The notes under the pieces were generated by a model. That model was not told where the DNA came from. It was given only the letters and a program-made list of their open reading frames with translations, and searched no databases. Of a stretch of DNA of 64,000 nucleotides, positions 1 through 14,229 are shown piece after piece. The translations under genes and the position numbers were made by a program. Positions within the stretch are counted from its first letter, which is position 1. Each line of letters starts with the position of its first letter. The stretch lies in contig NC_086248.1 in the NCBI RefSeq assembly GCF_021018805.1, positions 49,543,485 to 49,607,484 of the forward strand, read 5' to 3'. This DNA is from Prinia subflava. Taxonomy: Eukaryota; Chordata; Aves; Passeriformes; Cisticolidae.

Positions 1-3000
1 CATGCATGTTACATCTGTTGTATGACTTTTTAAAGTTTTTCCAATAAAAACTTAAAATGGTAATGCTATTTACAGACACCACCACTGTCATTATAAACTT
101 TGAGAAAGTGGAAAGCTTTCAAAATGGAGAAGAATAAACAGCAATAGCATTCACATGCCTCCTAAAAGCAGCACTCCCTCTAGTCATTACACTTTTACTA
201 GCATATTTGTCCAAACTTCCTTCACAAATGAAATCCGCACTGCACACAGGGCAACCCACTTAATTCAGACCTCACAGATTTTACTCTCATAAGCCTGTGA
301 GGAAACTGATGGTCCTGCAAGTTACTGTTATTTGTATATTTATTTCTTCCCCAACATGGTTTATGCTGCAGCTGAGGCTTCTGAACTTCATCAAGGTCAG
401 GTCTGATAATCACAACAAGGGGAGAAGACACGGTCGCTTTGCACAACAGCTTACAAATGAATTAAGAGCACAGCACAGCAAGTACACGGTTGCTGGGATA
501 CGACAAGAGATGGGAGAAAACAAAGGTTAATGTCAGGTAGCTATTCACCACAGAGGAAAAAAACTTTAAATAAGAAACAAGCAGAGATTTTTTTACTGAT
601 GGCATAGTTACAGGGTTTTGATAGCAACCACAGGGTCACTTCAATGTGGCATTAATGTACACTGCTATCAAAGGGAGGGGGCCTGTTCTCCTGCCTCTTC
701 TCGCCACTTCAAACATTCATACCTTTCAGCTCCCTCCTGACAGCCCAGTCCTACACTCTTCCCTCCATCCTACACACATGAAGGTTATTTGCATCTTGGT
801 CAGACTCTTCTCAGATTCATTGTACAAGGCCATGTGAGATCTAGCACTGGCACACACTCTTAAGTGGGAAAGCAGTGTACAAGACAACACATTTTGCAGC
901 AGTACAGCTTTGTGCTGGATTAGTATGAACATGACCACAACCTGAATTATCTCAACTCTAGGCACTGCCAAACCCTTCCAAAGTATCAGTGTATAGACTG
1001 ACTGTTTTCTAAGCTTCTGAAAAAAGCCCTATTATGCAGTTGCTATGACATCGTTAAAGTTATTACTGGCCGAGACCTGGTGTTTGGATAAGCAATCAGT
1101 TCAAGAAAAGGAACGTGTACTTGAAGATGGCATAACAGAATAAAACCAAAAGCCTCCTGCACTTTATTATTTTTCAAAATAGTCCTGCCTGTGTTGGCTC
1201 TATGAATTGTGACAGCACACACAAGACCAGCAGCACTGTCCCTGCCTACAGTCAGAGGCTGCATGTGTAAGATCCTTATGTGTTCAGAGTCTGGATACAG
1301 CAGGGGATCCTGAATAAAGCAGAAATATAGCAGGTGATTTGTAAGGGAAGGGAACTGGAATTCTGGTCACTGCTTAACTGACAGGGTTTTGTTCCTTCTA
1401 GCATCCCTGATGGTACCGTGCAAAAGCCTCCAACAATGAAGAAGTCATTGAATAGATTGACTCTGAAAAGTTTGCAAGATCCCTAGGGATGCATGTTTTA
1501 GGGCCGAGACAGTGGGCAGTGTCCTAGAAGAGGCTGCAGGCACTCAGCAGTCCCCACTGACTTTCCTGACTCTCTCATCTCTGTCCCCTAAGCGACTACG
1601 TTCCTGAAGGGTGAAATGAGGGATCATGATACACCCTCCTCTGCTTATCTTCCCCCGGACAACCACACTTCGCTTGCTTTTTGTGTTGTTATAACATTCC
1701 TTTGTACTCCATGCAACACCAATATTATTTTTGTCATAAATCCTTTCCGTTTATATTCTGGCAAATGTTATGAACACAAAACACTTCTAGGTGCCACTTA
1801 ATATGACGTTAAAAGCAACAGTGCCTGGAATTTTCCACTGATAACAACTGGGTCTTTCCTAAGTATAGAAGCACTTGTTTTATTAAGTGTTCATTTTATC
1901 TTCCCACTGCATTGAAATTCAAATGTTCTTTACTATAAAAAAAATTTCAAACATCTGGAGATGAAAGAGAGCTTCCATAAGAACAACTGTTTTGTTTTGT
2001 TTTAAGGCTTTTAGTTGAAGTTTCACTGCTAAATTCATTATTTCTTTCTGTCCTGGAAAGCAAAGTTACTATAGTTATCCAAAAAGACCATTGTTACATG
2101 TGCTGCATAAATTCAGGACGTGTTATTCACCACACAAAACTGTACAAGTAAGACAGAAGTAACTTAGAAAAAAGAAATAGTTGGTAAAAATAAATCATGA
2201 ATAGAAGGACATGTAAAATATCTCAGACATCCTCAACCAAGTTCTGATTGTTTATAAAAATCTTTCATTTAAATGTACATTGCTAATACATACAAACACC
2301 AGTTTACTGAATGCCTATTCATGGCTAATGCAGATGCAAAAAGTGACCTAGAAAGCAATCAAAAAAGCATCTATTTTTTGTCAGCCTGCACAAACTTCGC
2401 AAGGATGAGCAGAGCTGGCCATCAATCTTGCAAAGAAACTAACAGGAGTCCTCCTGTTATAAGAAGGTAACAAAAAGAGAGTGCAACCTGGGTGAATATT
2501 AGAGGAAAAAAACAACAACTCATACTTATGCAGTAATTGGAGAAGAAAACTTAGACAAACCTTATAAGCACAGAGCATGAAATTCTCTTTATGAAACATG
2601 CAAACATATTGAAAGAGAGGGAAGCCATTATGAATTTCATGTGAAGCAGGAGCATACCTTTGGGGAAAAGTGATGCTCTGCAATTTCTTTATTAAGGGTC
2701 TTGATTTTTCAAATGGAAGTTTTCGAGATTCTGTGAAGCATGTTGGCCCCTAAACCAGAGAACTGAGCCTCTCCTTTCCTGCATTTCATTTGCTTCGGCT
2801 TTTCATGACTTTACAAGAAACAAGAGCCATGCATGTAATACTCAGCACAATTAACTGAAGCTTAAAAGAAACAAAAAAAGTCCCACAAAAATAAAGCAGA
2901 AACATTCAGAATATTTATATTAGAACAAATCCAAGTATTCCCACAAACTCAGGAAAGTACATTTTATTTAAAAACAATAAGCCAGAGCTGGTCTCTACGA

Positions 3001-3643
3001 GCACTTGCAGAAAGAATAGAGTGAAATCACCGCAACACTTCAAGTTTTGTAGATGCAACTTCTGCGCATGTTATAGCTGATGGGGAAGGAATGATTAGAT
3101 AATACACTCTTTTCCATTTCCTTTTAGGCTGATAAACCAAAAGTGTTAGCAGTAACAAAGACATCCCCTCACAAGCACCCCTTTGTTCTTCTCCAGTTCT
3201 TATTACCATGAACATAGATTAAAAAAAACAAGGATACTCTGTAAACAGTGGCCAAGTGGTGGCTTTAGTAAAGCCACTTAGTGGGGATTGGAAGGCCAAA
3301 CCAAGCTCTCTACTTAACAGTCTTGTAAGCAGAATCAGTAAGATCTGTGGCCACCAGAGCACTGCACAACATGAGTGCAGTATTCATTTACATTTAATGG
3401 TGACTACCTTGAAAAACTTCCATGGATGAGAAAATTAGAGGCATACTCATGTTTTCTGTCTCAACTGCAGGAATTCTTCCCAGAAGGAACTAGCTGTTTC
3501 AGCCAGCAAAGCAAGCAGAACAGCACATGTGAAGATTAAATTGCTTGAAGCAGGGATTCTACCACCATCCCTGCACAGCATCACATATACACTATATCAT
3601 CACATAGACATTTCAGTCACTTGCCCCAAAATTTTGAAAAATT

Positions 3644-3658
3644 AAAAAAAAAAAAAAA
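3644..3658 (+). repeat. Poly(A) run, 15 bases
   Basis: An uninterrupted run of A, followed within 30 bases by pyrimidine-rich tracts. It does not follow a recognisable SINE or LINE. Confidence 0.9.
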
Positions 3659-4644
3659 GGATTTTTTCCCTTTCCCTTTTATTTTTTTTTAACTCACAAG
3701 GAGACACCGTGTACTTGCATGATTCTGAATTTCAGACGCATTTACAGAGGCTCAGCACCTCTGGCAAATCAGATCCTGGAATCTCAAAAGTCAGACATTT
3801 GAAAATCCTAGCCTGAAACTTCTGCATCACTGATAAATAGAAGAAATGTTGTTAATTTAACACTGGACTGTGTGTGGAAACAGCAACCACACAACCATGG
3901 AAGGTAGTCACATAATTTGTGTGTGGAGTAAGTGAAGGATATTTGAACTGTTTGGCTTCAATCCAGATTGAACCTCTTCCACTTGAGTTTATGAGGGGTA
4001 CTTGAAACACACTTGTCTCTAGCAAAAGCAGCAGTATGATGTAAGGGTGCATCCAAACATCCGTGTCAGTGTGTGAAGGTGTTTTCCTTCCTTACAAGAT
4101 AAACTCAGGGGAGCCCTAGCACCTTCTTTATATAGGCAGAAAGGGTAGAAGTCCACACTGAAAAAATTAATATCATTTTCACCACCAGCAATTAGTACTT
4201 GTCCTTGTAGGTCTCCAAGTTTCTTAAAAAGAAACTAGAATTATTATTCTCATTCTACAGAGAGGAAACTGAGACAAGAACAAAGACAATCTGTCTCTTC
4301 AAAGCGCACCAAACCAGCAGATTCTGTAGTGTGAAAACCATTTTGTAAGCAAAATACTGTTTTTACAGACACAAATGAGACTATCTCTGCCTAAAGAAAA
4401 AAAAATGTGTTGATTGAGGGAGGCTCATTTAGAAGGTGGGAAAATTCATGCTTCAGAACAAACAACCTTTGTTTTAATTTTCTAATTCACAGAGATGTCA
4501 ATACTAATGTTACACCAAGTACTCACTCATATAACCAATTGATAGAGAAGAGTCTATTTCAAAACCATAGAACCAATTCATTTTCAATAAAGGCCACAAA
4601 AAGAGGAAAGCAAATAGTTTTTTCTATAAGAACAGAGTCATAAA

Positions 4645-4682
4645 ACCAGGAAAAAAGCTCTCCACCAGGAAAAAAGCTCTCC
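4645..4682 (+). repeat. 19-bp perfect tandem duplication (two copies)
   Basis: ACCAGGAAAAAAGCTCTCC occurs twice head to tail with no mismatch. The identity suggests a recent slippage or duplication in intron sequence. Confidence 0.9.
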
Positions 4683-7600
4683 ACATCACCTCAGTGATTA
4701 GGAAGCTATGGGCAAAACAATCTGTGAGACTACACTTGACAAAGCTTCCATGCTCCAGTGACTGACAACAGAACTTCCATGAGAAAGCAGCAGCCTGAAA
4801 CAGAATACATAGCCAGAACATATCTGCAACACCAGGAAATCATTTCTTGCTATTCAGAGCTGGTCTGAACCAAGCAGTAGAGCCGTGTTTTTATTTGGCA
4901 CATTCTGCAACAGAATAAAGAAAAATATGAAATTTTGTACCTCAAATTCTCAGGTAATGAAATTCAGGATCCTAGTTTTCTGGGGTGTTTTTTTGCTGAA
5001 TATTTTTTTCCTGCAAAAGTAATTCTGAATCAGCACTCGACTTCCAAAAAAGGAAAAGACATTCTGCTACTTAAATAAACTTCAGTAATTTCTGATGAAG
5101 TGAAAAAAAACCCCTCAGTGTTTTAACTATGAATTGCATGAGACAAAGATACGAAGCAACAGACAGCTGACACTCACCACGGGAATTAGTCTTATTTATA
5201 GTCACTCGATAGAAGAGGAGAAAACCCCAAACTTCAGAGCAATGGACACAAGAAGTGAAGTGAAGAAAACACATACCATTCTGTAACACCAAGCAAGAGA
5301 AAGAAAGGTGTTTCTGGCTCCCACTTCTCTAAGCAGGGCCATACGAAAATTTGCCTGAAAACTCTTTAACAGCCTGATTTATGCCATCTCCATGTTGATC
5401 TGATTGAAGATCCCCATGAGGCAAGATGTTGAGCCCACCAATCTACCTGCTGGCCCTCCACACAACCTGAGGGTGATCACTGCAATAATCTACACAAGAC
5501 AATCTTTCAGCTCCTAAATGATACCAAAACATTCATTGTTTGGGCAATATTTATGCATTTCTGTCAGGACAACTTTCAGCTGAAGATAAATAGCAGCAAA
5601 AGCTGAAGCCCAATCATTTCTCCTCAATTCTGCGGTTGTGCTTTCAAGTGGAGATAATCCAGCACCACCACTTGGCAACTGAAACACGGTCTTCCAGTTT
5701 TATCTCTCCTTCATGTGCCTTTGTCCCGCTGTTCATCTATCACTCACAACATGTCAAATAACACAACTAATCTCTGTGCTTCCCAGAACAGTTTATCTGA
5801 AAGACACTCAACACAGTTTCTTAGGTATAAGGATCTCGGCACACCACCTAAAGCACATTGTTCAACTTAACCACTTGAGGACACCAGTAAGCACTAAAAT
5901 ACAGTGTTCCCAGGGGTTTCATAGAAATAAAGAACCTTCACTGTAATGAAGATCATTGTGTTTCCTATCCTGTCTCATGTTGCTATTTTGAAGACACTTG
6001 ACATCACTGATGATAACTGCTACTAGTAAATTATTTGACCTTCATTAACCTAGTAAAAAGATAAACTTCATTGCTGTGAAAGCCACCAGATATTTACACG
6101 AACACAGGTTTTTGTGTTGTCAATATTTCGCTGAAAAATAAATCACCTACAGGGTCAAGTCTGTGCTCATTGTATTGTCTCCACGTGAAATAAGTGCTTC
6201 CTAATGGGGCTTGGGAAGAGGAAGGACACAGATGATTTTTAGAGCAAGAACCAGGCAAAACTTCTTGTTTCCCTTCTCTTCTAACACTGGGTCAAAGCAC
6301 CAAAGACAATAAACAGGCGTGACCCACTTCTGCACCCTGTGATCTACTTTAATGGTTTAAGGTTCGTGCCAGTAACAGCAACTGAAACGAAAACATTCAA
6401 GATGACCTTTCAAAAAATGTCTTTGGTCAGTAATAAATGAGATGACTAGTACTATGAGAGCACTCACCATTCCCAAAAAGAGAAATATTTCAGACCAGGT
6501 TTTCTATTAATTTATTTTGTACTTTTTTCTAATCACTTTGCAATGGTATGCTTTACAAGCTGCTGCCTCAAAAAGTAATTTCATCTTGTTTGTAAAGAAG
6601 AAAAAAATGTGAAGATCTAGCTAATTTAATGTCTGTCCAATGGTTAGGAAAAGTAAATACGTCTTGTCCCAGAGGAGAATAACGATGCAAAGTCTAGATT
6701 TCTCAGTAGAGCTGTTTCCTGTAACACTAACAAAGACCTAAAGTCTCACTATACAAAAGCAGGAACATCTGCAGCCTCAGAAAGGTAACTTCCTCCACAT
6801 AAATCCAGAAGTTACTGAGATTATAGATGTGAGATTCACTGAAGTCAGATAATCATCAAAGGAGGCATCAGGTAAAATATATAACCTAATGGGTCATGAG
6901 TTTGTAATCAAATTCAAGTAAAAAACCTTAAATGCATTTAAAAAGTTATTATCTCTCAACTGATTAGGCTGTCACCTTATCTGGTGTGGTTCTGGGATGC
7001 TATTCACATCAGCACTGAAAATACTGATTTTTCTGTACTTTTGAAGGAAGGAAAAAAATCACATTTCCCTTTAGGCTGTATTAGACTCGCTGCACAAATG
7101 TAACTGAAGGATACATTAGATGGGTCCTTTCCCTTAGAGAAGGGCATGGTAAGAAGGGTCCTGTAAGCCACATCTGCTAACACCTGGACGGCTACAAGCG
7201 ATTCCCCATCGCAGCATCAGGCCAGAAAACTGGTTACAAAAAGGAAAGATCTCATTTCAGAGTTCAGCTTCAATACCAAACTCTGCTACTCTGTCCCACA
7301 TACACACAAATTAATGCACATTTGTGGGAACATTCACTTCTCCCTTCCTTGTGTGTTTTCATTACTGTTAAACCAAACATGCCAACACAAGAACTTCTGC
7401 CGTGTGAGATCACAGAGGCACTTTTGCAGTGTGAGAGAAAACTGCAGCAGCATCATGAAACAACTCACTAACTGGAGTACTCAGACTTAATGCTGAATTT
7501 CTTTATCTGTATCTTATAAATAATTGGATTTGGGTCGCAGTCCATTTCTATACAGAGTCATGATTATCAGCGGACCAGATAGTGACACCTCAAACTCTTT

Positions 7601-9999
7601 ATAGATTATACAGGTGATCAGTGTCTACAGCTGGAATTTTGAAAACTAGCAAAAGAAAGGCAAAAATAATCCAGGAAATTGTTACCAATGTGAATAGAAG
7701 TCTTACAATTATTATTTAAATAAAAGAGCAGTTGTGCTCAAGTACAACACGTCTCTTTTTAGACATCATCCCAAACATCAACCAGATCTCTAAATAATTT
7801 CTGAGAAGAAACATGTTCTAGTGCTAGATTCCTAAGCCCCTGGAGAACGCCCAGATCATCTCCATTTAAGGTCAAGCAGGTAACAGCTGCACATTTTTGT
7901 TCCCCAGAACAAAATGCAGCAGACCAAAACCTTCAACACAGATTTCTTTCTTTAAAGCTTTTCCTTTCTGATATTCACAGGTGTCTGGACCTGTTCACCC
8001 AGGAGTGAATGAAAACAGTACAGTGATGTGCTCATGTATCATGTCTGTACTTGTTAGACTTGACAGGTCCCATAAGCAGTACTTTGGCATCTGCCTCAGA
8101 GCCCCAGCAAAAATCTCCATGAGCTACATGAGGGAATGATAACTAACCTGAACTAGAAAAATGTTCTCAAGAGAGTGTTCCTAAACAAGCCTTTCAGAGA
8201 AACATCAATACAAGATTTACAACACTTGTGTGTTCTGAACTTGTACATCTTATTGTTATTTGGCAAATACATTTTTCCATCTTAAAATTATTATCAGAGT
8301 TGACATTTAGAGAAGATGTGTATTATATGTTTCTGATGAAATCCTAGTATTTTTTCAATACATTTAAGTATCACTCTTTAAAATGGAGACCAAGCTATTA
8401 CTATGTCAGCAGCTCACAAACAAAACCAAATTCTCTTAAGGTACCTCGTTTCTAAAAAGCTCCAATTCATTAACAAAAAGAGCCAAGACTTTGGGGTAGA
8501 GTAACTAAATAACTTGACAATTTTACACTGATTTGGTAAAATGGAGGAATGGCATTGCAGCTGTTGCAGTGCTGGGTGTTTGACTTCATAACAAAATATA
8601 GAGGGTGAATTTCAATAGTACAAGTTTCAGAAAAAAGCAAACAATCCAATGCTAGCACTTTTCTTGGATGACAGCATACAATAAAAACATGAAACTTCCC
8701 TCATAAAAAAGCCAAATACAGTCTGCTTGACTGTGAGAGATTTATAATGTTAATAATGCCATTATAAGTAAATTATGAAACACTTTGCACCAGTAAGGAA
8801 CCATCACTCCTCCCTGTGAAGATATTCAATTAACTTTCAACTGAAATATGTGACCCCAGACTTCCTGGGTTTGATACTTAAGGACAACTGAAAGCAGGCA
8901 GATTTATTAGACTAAAACCAAGTTGCGAACTTCAACTATGATATAACCTATTTGCAGAAGAGCTAAACCATATTTACAAAAATAAAACAGAGCTCAATTT
9001 GAAACAGAGTTGTACACCATCCCCAAAGTCTTTCTGTCTCTGGTTAGAATGATGTACTGCAGCAGGGCTTCCAGGGAACAAAAAACCCAAACTAAACAAA
9101 AAAACCCCACCCTGTCTGGGTTCCTGCTTAAAGTCAAGCACTCTTCTATGCCAAACAATTATTGTCAAAACTGAATCTCTAGGTGTTCAGAGTTAGGCTG
9201 AGCTTCTGTATTTCTGCCTGCAATTTCCAAATCAGGAAAAGGCACATGCTGTCAGTTGCATCCACACAAAATGCCTGATGCTGGATGCCCTCACTTGACA
9301 GCTTAATCCCTTCACATCCAGTAAATCCTTCACTTCCCCAACGCACAAAACCTATTCTGTACATGCACTATGTTGTCACTTCTCAGCACAGGAAAGTATA
9401 CATAAGATAATCTGTAAAGCAGCATCAGGCTGCTACTCCTATCCAAACAAAGAGAAAAGGTTCTCAAAAAATTCGCTGAAATAGTTTCCAGTGACAGAAA
9501 GTGGGAGAGGAAGAAAAAATGTGGAAGTGTGTTTTAAAGGAAAGATAAATACTTCAAAATACATAATAATGATAAATTTCAGAGATGACCCTACATATGC
9601 CAGATTTGGAAAAAAAAAATCCTCTAAGTCACCCACTAAACGTTGGAAGAGACTTGAAATACAGAAAAGTTATTTCAGTTTAAGCACAGTGAGAAGAAAG
9701 ACGATATTGGGAAGTATTCATCATACACTATAAACTGAATACCAGCTATGTAACAGAATTACCAAAACTACATATATTGAAAATGTAATTTAAAAAATAC
9801 CTTGGACAAAAGAAACTCATTCCATGTCAAACACCCACAAGAAATGTATTGGCCCTCCCTATTCAGGATTTTTTATTAAGAAGAAACACTGCTGTAGCAA
9901 AAGTAACACATCCAAAGCAGCTCCCTGAGTAAGTTCCCATTTTAAAAGTTCCTGTTTAAAAAAGGCAGTGTCAGGGAGCAGCTCTCTTTGCTACCCCTC

Positions 10000-10199
10000 T
10001 GAAGCATGCAGCTCTCCAGATTCCCTCATCCTGTGATTGAGCAGGTGCCTCCCTGGCACACAGCTCCTTTCACAAAAGGAAAGGTGCTGCCCATGTTTAA
10101 TACATTACTGCTGGGAACAAGTTTAGAGGAGCCACTGCCTGTGTCCGAAGGCAAATGGGACCAATCAACTTGTGAGCTGCTGAGTGACACCCTGAGTCC
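10000..10199 (+). promoter_or_regulatory. PLN: Candidate PLN promoter with CCAAT box
   Basis: GC content rises here against AT-rich surroundings. A CCAAT box (gggaCCAATcaact) is at 10161-10165 and an E-box CAGGTG at 10042-10047; I see no clear TATA box. CCAAT (CP1), E-box and GATA elements have been reported for mammalian PLN promoters, so the content fits, but such short motifs are common by chance. The assignment rests mainly on its position just upstream of the candidate first exon. Confidence 0.3.
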
Positions 10200-10349
10200 T
10201 GCCTCTGAAACTTTTGTTATTTTGTCCCCCCAGCCTACTTCAATTATTTCCACAACTCGGTCACAGACTCGGACAAGTTGCCAGAGATCTACAAGCACAT
10301 CCCACAGCCCTGAGCAAGCTCCTCTGTGCTTCACTAGGTCACACCAGAG
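10200..10349 (+). other. PLN: Candidate non-coding PLN exon 1 (start approximate)
   Basis: PLN in other vertebrates has a short non-coding first exon several kb upstream of the coding exon. This GC-richer segment sits about 6 kb upstream of the PLN acceptor and ends in a strong donor, CCAGAG|GTAAGG (GT at 10350-10351). The last 150 bases before the donor contain no ATG, which suits a 5' UTR. A CCAAT box lies at 10161-10165. The 115-residue frame running through here (10006-10353) crosses the donor and resembles no protein I know. This is inference from composition, position and splice signals; the start of the exon is a guess. Confidence 0.4.
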
Positions 10350-12167
10350 GTAAGGAACCTCTTTTCTGTGTAATCTTTTAATTCTTGCAGGAAGGCACGC
10401 TGTAGCTGTACTTTTCTACAAAAATTTCCTCTACTCAAATTAACAGAGGGTTTTAACTGTTTATCAAAAATATGGAAATATAGGCATTATAGTCAGATAG
10501 ACTGCTGTGCAGGGAGTCTTTCAGCAACAGTAAAGGCAACATGATTTCCTATATGTTCATGGGACACTGACTGTCCTTGGGTAGATGATTTATACAGGTG
10601 GTATTGCACAAGAAGGTGAGAAGGTTTCATCATGTTTCTCACACCTTCATCTTTCCTTTTAAATTTAATACCTTTTGCTTGTTTTTTCTTTTGTCTGTTT
10701 GGTTTGGGTTTTTAATCTGAAATCTACAAAGGGAAAAAATCCCTTACAGTTTTGCAGATGCATTCTTTTTCCCAAAGCTGCCTGTTCACAGACCAGCAAG
10801 GGCAAAGAAGCTCTTTCACCACTAACTCTGTAAAATATTTTTCTGATCCAACACATTGAGAGAGTAAACCTTTTTTTTGCTGTATGATGAAAAATTACCC
10901 TTAATTAAAAAAATTAAATGATTTATAGCAGTACTAGAACTGAAATTATATCATGTTACTCTAAGTGCAGTTCAAGCTACAGAATCAATGTAGTGTTTTT
11001 GCTTTGACATCCATGAAAAGTTTATTTTCTCCTGTTGTTCATTGTAACCAACACACTTGTCCTAGATTACTTCTAATAACAGAGAAATAGTTTAGCTAGG
11101 ATTTGTAACATCATGAACTGAATTTCAAATGCAGAAAATAACCCATTTATTTCTAAGGGAAGCACAGACATGTTGTACAATGAAATACAATCCCAGCTTT
11201 AAAATCATTGAAAAAAAGGTACACCTCAGAGAAACATGTCACATAGAGAACATTCAATATTTACATATACAAATATTTTAAAAAGAAATACAATTCATGA
11301 ATATGTATGTCTCTAAGTTACTTACGCTCCTTACAATCATGTTCCCCTCTTCCATCAATTCACACATTATTACTTATGCCTACATATGATTCTGGTTAGA
11401 GAAGAGACAAAACTAATATAGACTTTTAATTTTGTGTGGTGTGTTTTCCCCGTTAGTGAAGAGATATGCCTAATTCCTTTTCCTATTGGTGACTGGTAGG
11501 CATCAGGCAAAGATACATCCAGGGTTTTTATTCAGCAGCCTTGTGTCAGTTTTGAATATTCAAGTGAGAGAAATGTCTGGATATGCTGGGACTCCATAGT
11601 AATCAATCTGTTACAGAGATCTCTAGAAGCTGTTTTAGTAGGCAGAAGCAGCACTTCAGACCTCCCAGTGCCCACAAAGAGCAAGAAGATTCCGAGAGAA
11701 ATTTTCTTTCAAGGCTGAAGTTATACATAAAATATATTTTCAAGTGAAGAGAGAAGTTAAGTTTTATTCTACCCCCCAGAGAATCTTTCTTTTCTACTAC
11801 AAATATTGCATACATAGACCTTTAAAAATACGGCTTTTATGCATACACACATAGATTGAACATACACACAGACACTTAACTGCTGTAGGCAGCTCTTCAC
11901 TGGAAGCTGGAATGCATCCCATAGCTACAGCCGGTTAGCTGCCCCATCATCTCAATTTTATCCTGTTAGAGTTAGTAATTTAATGTAGATGAGTGAGTGG
12001 CTCAGCTGTTAAATTAAATTTAAAAAATTCACACTTTTAACACCCCATGTCACAGACATCCAAACCCTGAGAAACAACCCACAGTCATGACAGAGTCATG
12101 TGCTACAGGGCAGGTGATAAGTGTTACAAATCAATGTGAAATTAGGCATTTAATCTACAGCAGGCAA

Positions 12168-12184
12168 TTTTTTTTTTTTTTTTT
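12168..12184 (+). repeat. Poly(T) run, 17 bases
   Basis: An uninterrupted T run just left of the 28-bp palindrome. No adjacent retroposon was recognised. Confidence 0.9.
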
Positions 12185-12245
12185 GCTACTCATTTGTCAA
12201 GATGATGATTAAATGAAATCAATAGTTTATGTGGTTTTGGAAATA

Positions 12246-12273
12246 TTAAGTAACAATTGCAATTGTTACTTAA
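12246..12273. repeat. Perfect 28-bp palindrome without spacer
   Basis: TTAAGTAACAATTG is followed directly by its exact reverse complement CAATTGTTACTTAA. The symmetry breaks at both outer bases (A at 12245, G at 12274). It lies in CEP85L intron 3, within the candidate PLN intron, about 60 bases after a 17-base T run. Its function is unknown; it could be a symmetric protein-binding site or a chance structure. Confidence 0.9.
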
Positions 12274-14229
12274 GAGAGATTCATATTTATGTACTACCAC
12301 ATTTTTATTTTTAAAAGCTACACTTATTTCTCATCCTCTGAGGAAGTTAGGAATAAAGTGCCTCCATTGACAAACTGGAAACTCCCTGAAATCAGTTTAT
12401 CATTGGTAGTGGGAAGGTGATTTTCACTGCTTTTTTAGACCATAAGCAAACAAAAATGTATGGGATATATGTACAAAACTACAGCAGCAATTTTTTGTTT
12501 GCTTTAAGAATAATTAATTTACAAATAGAAAAGTACTCCAGCTGGAGAAATAAAAAATCCCACAGGGAAGTAAAGTTCTGTTCCCTAAAACTACAAGACA
12601 TATATAAGAACTGAAGATTGCTTTTGCTTTCTTGAGATTGAAAAAAGGCTTAACAAGACGTTCCTGACATCAAGAAGCTTCTCAGAAGCTGAATTTATCT
12701 ATTATATCCTTCTCAATCATATTATATAACTTTCAATCACAGACCAGAGGTAAAGAGAATGATAAAATGAGTTTGTTTTTTCTCTTACCAACATTTCTCA
12801 AACTACAAGCTGAATTGTTGCTTCTTTCCCCATCCCAAGGAAATGTTTTCTCCATATGATTGAAAAATTAGATTATATGCTACAAGTCAATGCCTAAATC
12901 TTCAATCAACGTAACTTTGTAGTACTTTTTCCATCACTATGTTTATGGTTAGTAAGACTCCTTTTTTCAATAGATAGAAGTGAATTACTGGGGGTTTGGG
13001 ACATCTCATTGTAAAATCTATGTAACAGACTCATGCAACATAACTTTAACAGCCCCTCAGGGCTTCACTTGGTCATGTACAACTGCAAGAATTCAAGTAA
13101 GTCAAACCTCTTCTATTCCACTGATATCACTGCTGCATTTAGTGAACATATGACAGGAAACAGGCTGTGGCATTTCCAAGGGAGCCAAATTTATCCCGTG
13201 TTACTTCAAGGGAGTCAGTGCAGTTGCACCAGGAATGAGCGTGGCCCACAGTTTTCACTTTGGTCACATACCCCCTCTCATTGTGAAGGGCACCCAGGAA
13301 CAAAGATAAAAATAGCCTAATACAAATCAGGGAAACAGTCACATGCCAGTGAAGTGGGAAGCAATAATTGTGATCAGTGACTCATTCTGAAGTACGGGGT
13401 ATAGGGGATTCCCTACATAGTAACATACAGGGTCAGCCACCAGATCTCTTCCTGCAGATTCACTGTGAATCTCTGTGCCTAAGGCAAGCCTTGCACATCC
13501 ATTAACAGCACTGATAAAACAAAACTGCACAGCAGTGCAGCCAACTGTTCCTCTTGTATGATGCTGTCTTGTCACACAAGTCACACTTTGTGACTTCTTA
13601 AAAATATCAAATATAATTTGTCCTTTTGTTGCACTTTTGTTTCAAGAAGCGGTGTGTGCATGCACAATTCTTCTTTATATTGGCCTAAAACACCGGGGAC
13701 TGAACAGCAGATAGCAGCTACTGTTTGTGACAATGATCAGGCTTTGTTTTCTGTGGAATTATTTTCCATGCTGTCCATTTTGACCTTGATAGCCACCCGT
13801 ATGCAGCTGTGCAAACTGAACCTGTTTCTCTTTCTGCACACTTTAGGTGGGTGACAGCACCATGGAGGATTAACAAGCAAGGTATGTGTTTATTGGTTGA
13901 ACTCGAGCATTTGCAAAGACAAACTTGTTGAAATACAGACACAGATTTGGCTTCCTTTGCTTACAACAAAACTTATCCCACAGATAGGTGTAGGATAAAC
14001 AACACAGATGGAAAAACAATGCATAGATGTATCAAACAACACACATGTTAAAAAACACATAGACATATCAAAACCTTCCAAAACCACGTAAACTATTAAA
14101 TCAAGAAACTCAATCTACTTTATCCTCTCCTCATCCCTTCTCTGCAATGTTTTCTAGCTGTATGAGGTACAGAGATTTTAACTTAATGCTACCTTCCATT
14201 TTTTAAGATCTTTTTGTATCCCCTTCTGG

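Noticed and set aside
5300..5480. Possible extra CR1 or SINE relic
   Set aside because: Some CR1-like words are present, but no ordered match to the 3' end could be followed.
10006..10353. 115-residue open frame on plus, with a 102-residue frame opposite
   Set aside because: Both follow from local GC richness. The plus frame runs across a strong donor and shows no known motif; a non-coding exon or promoter is likelier.
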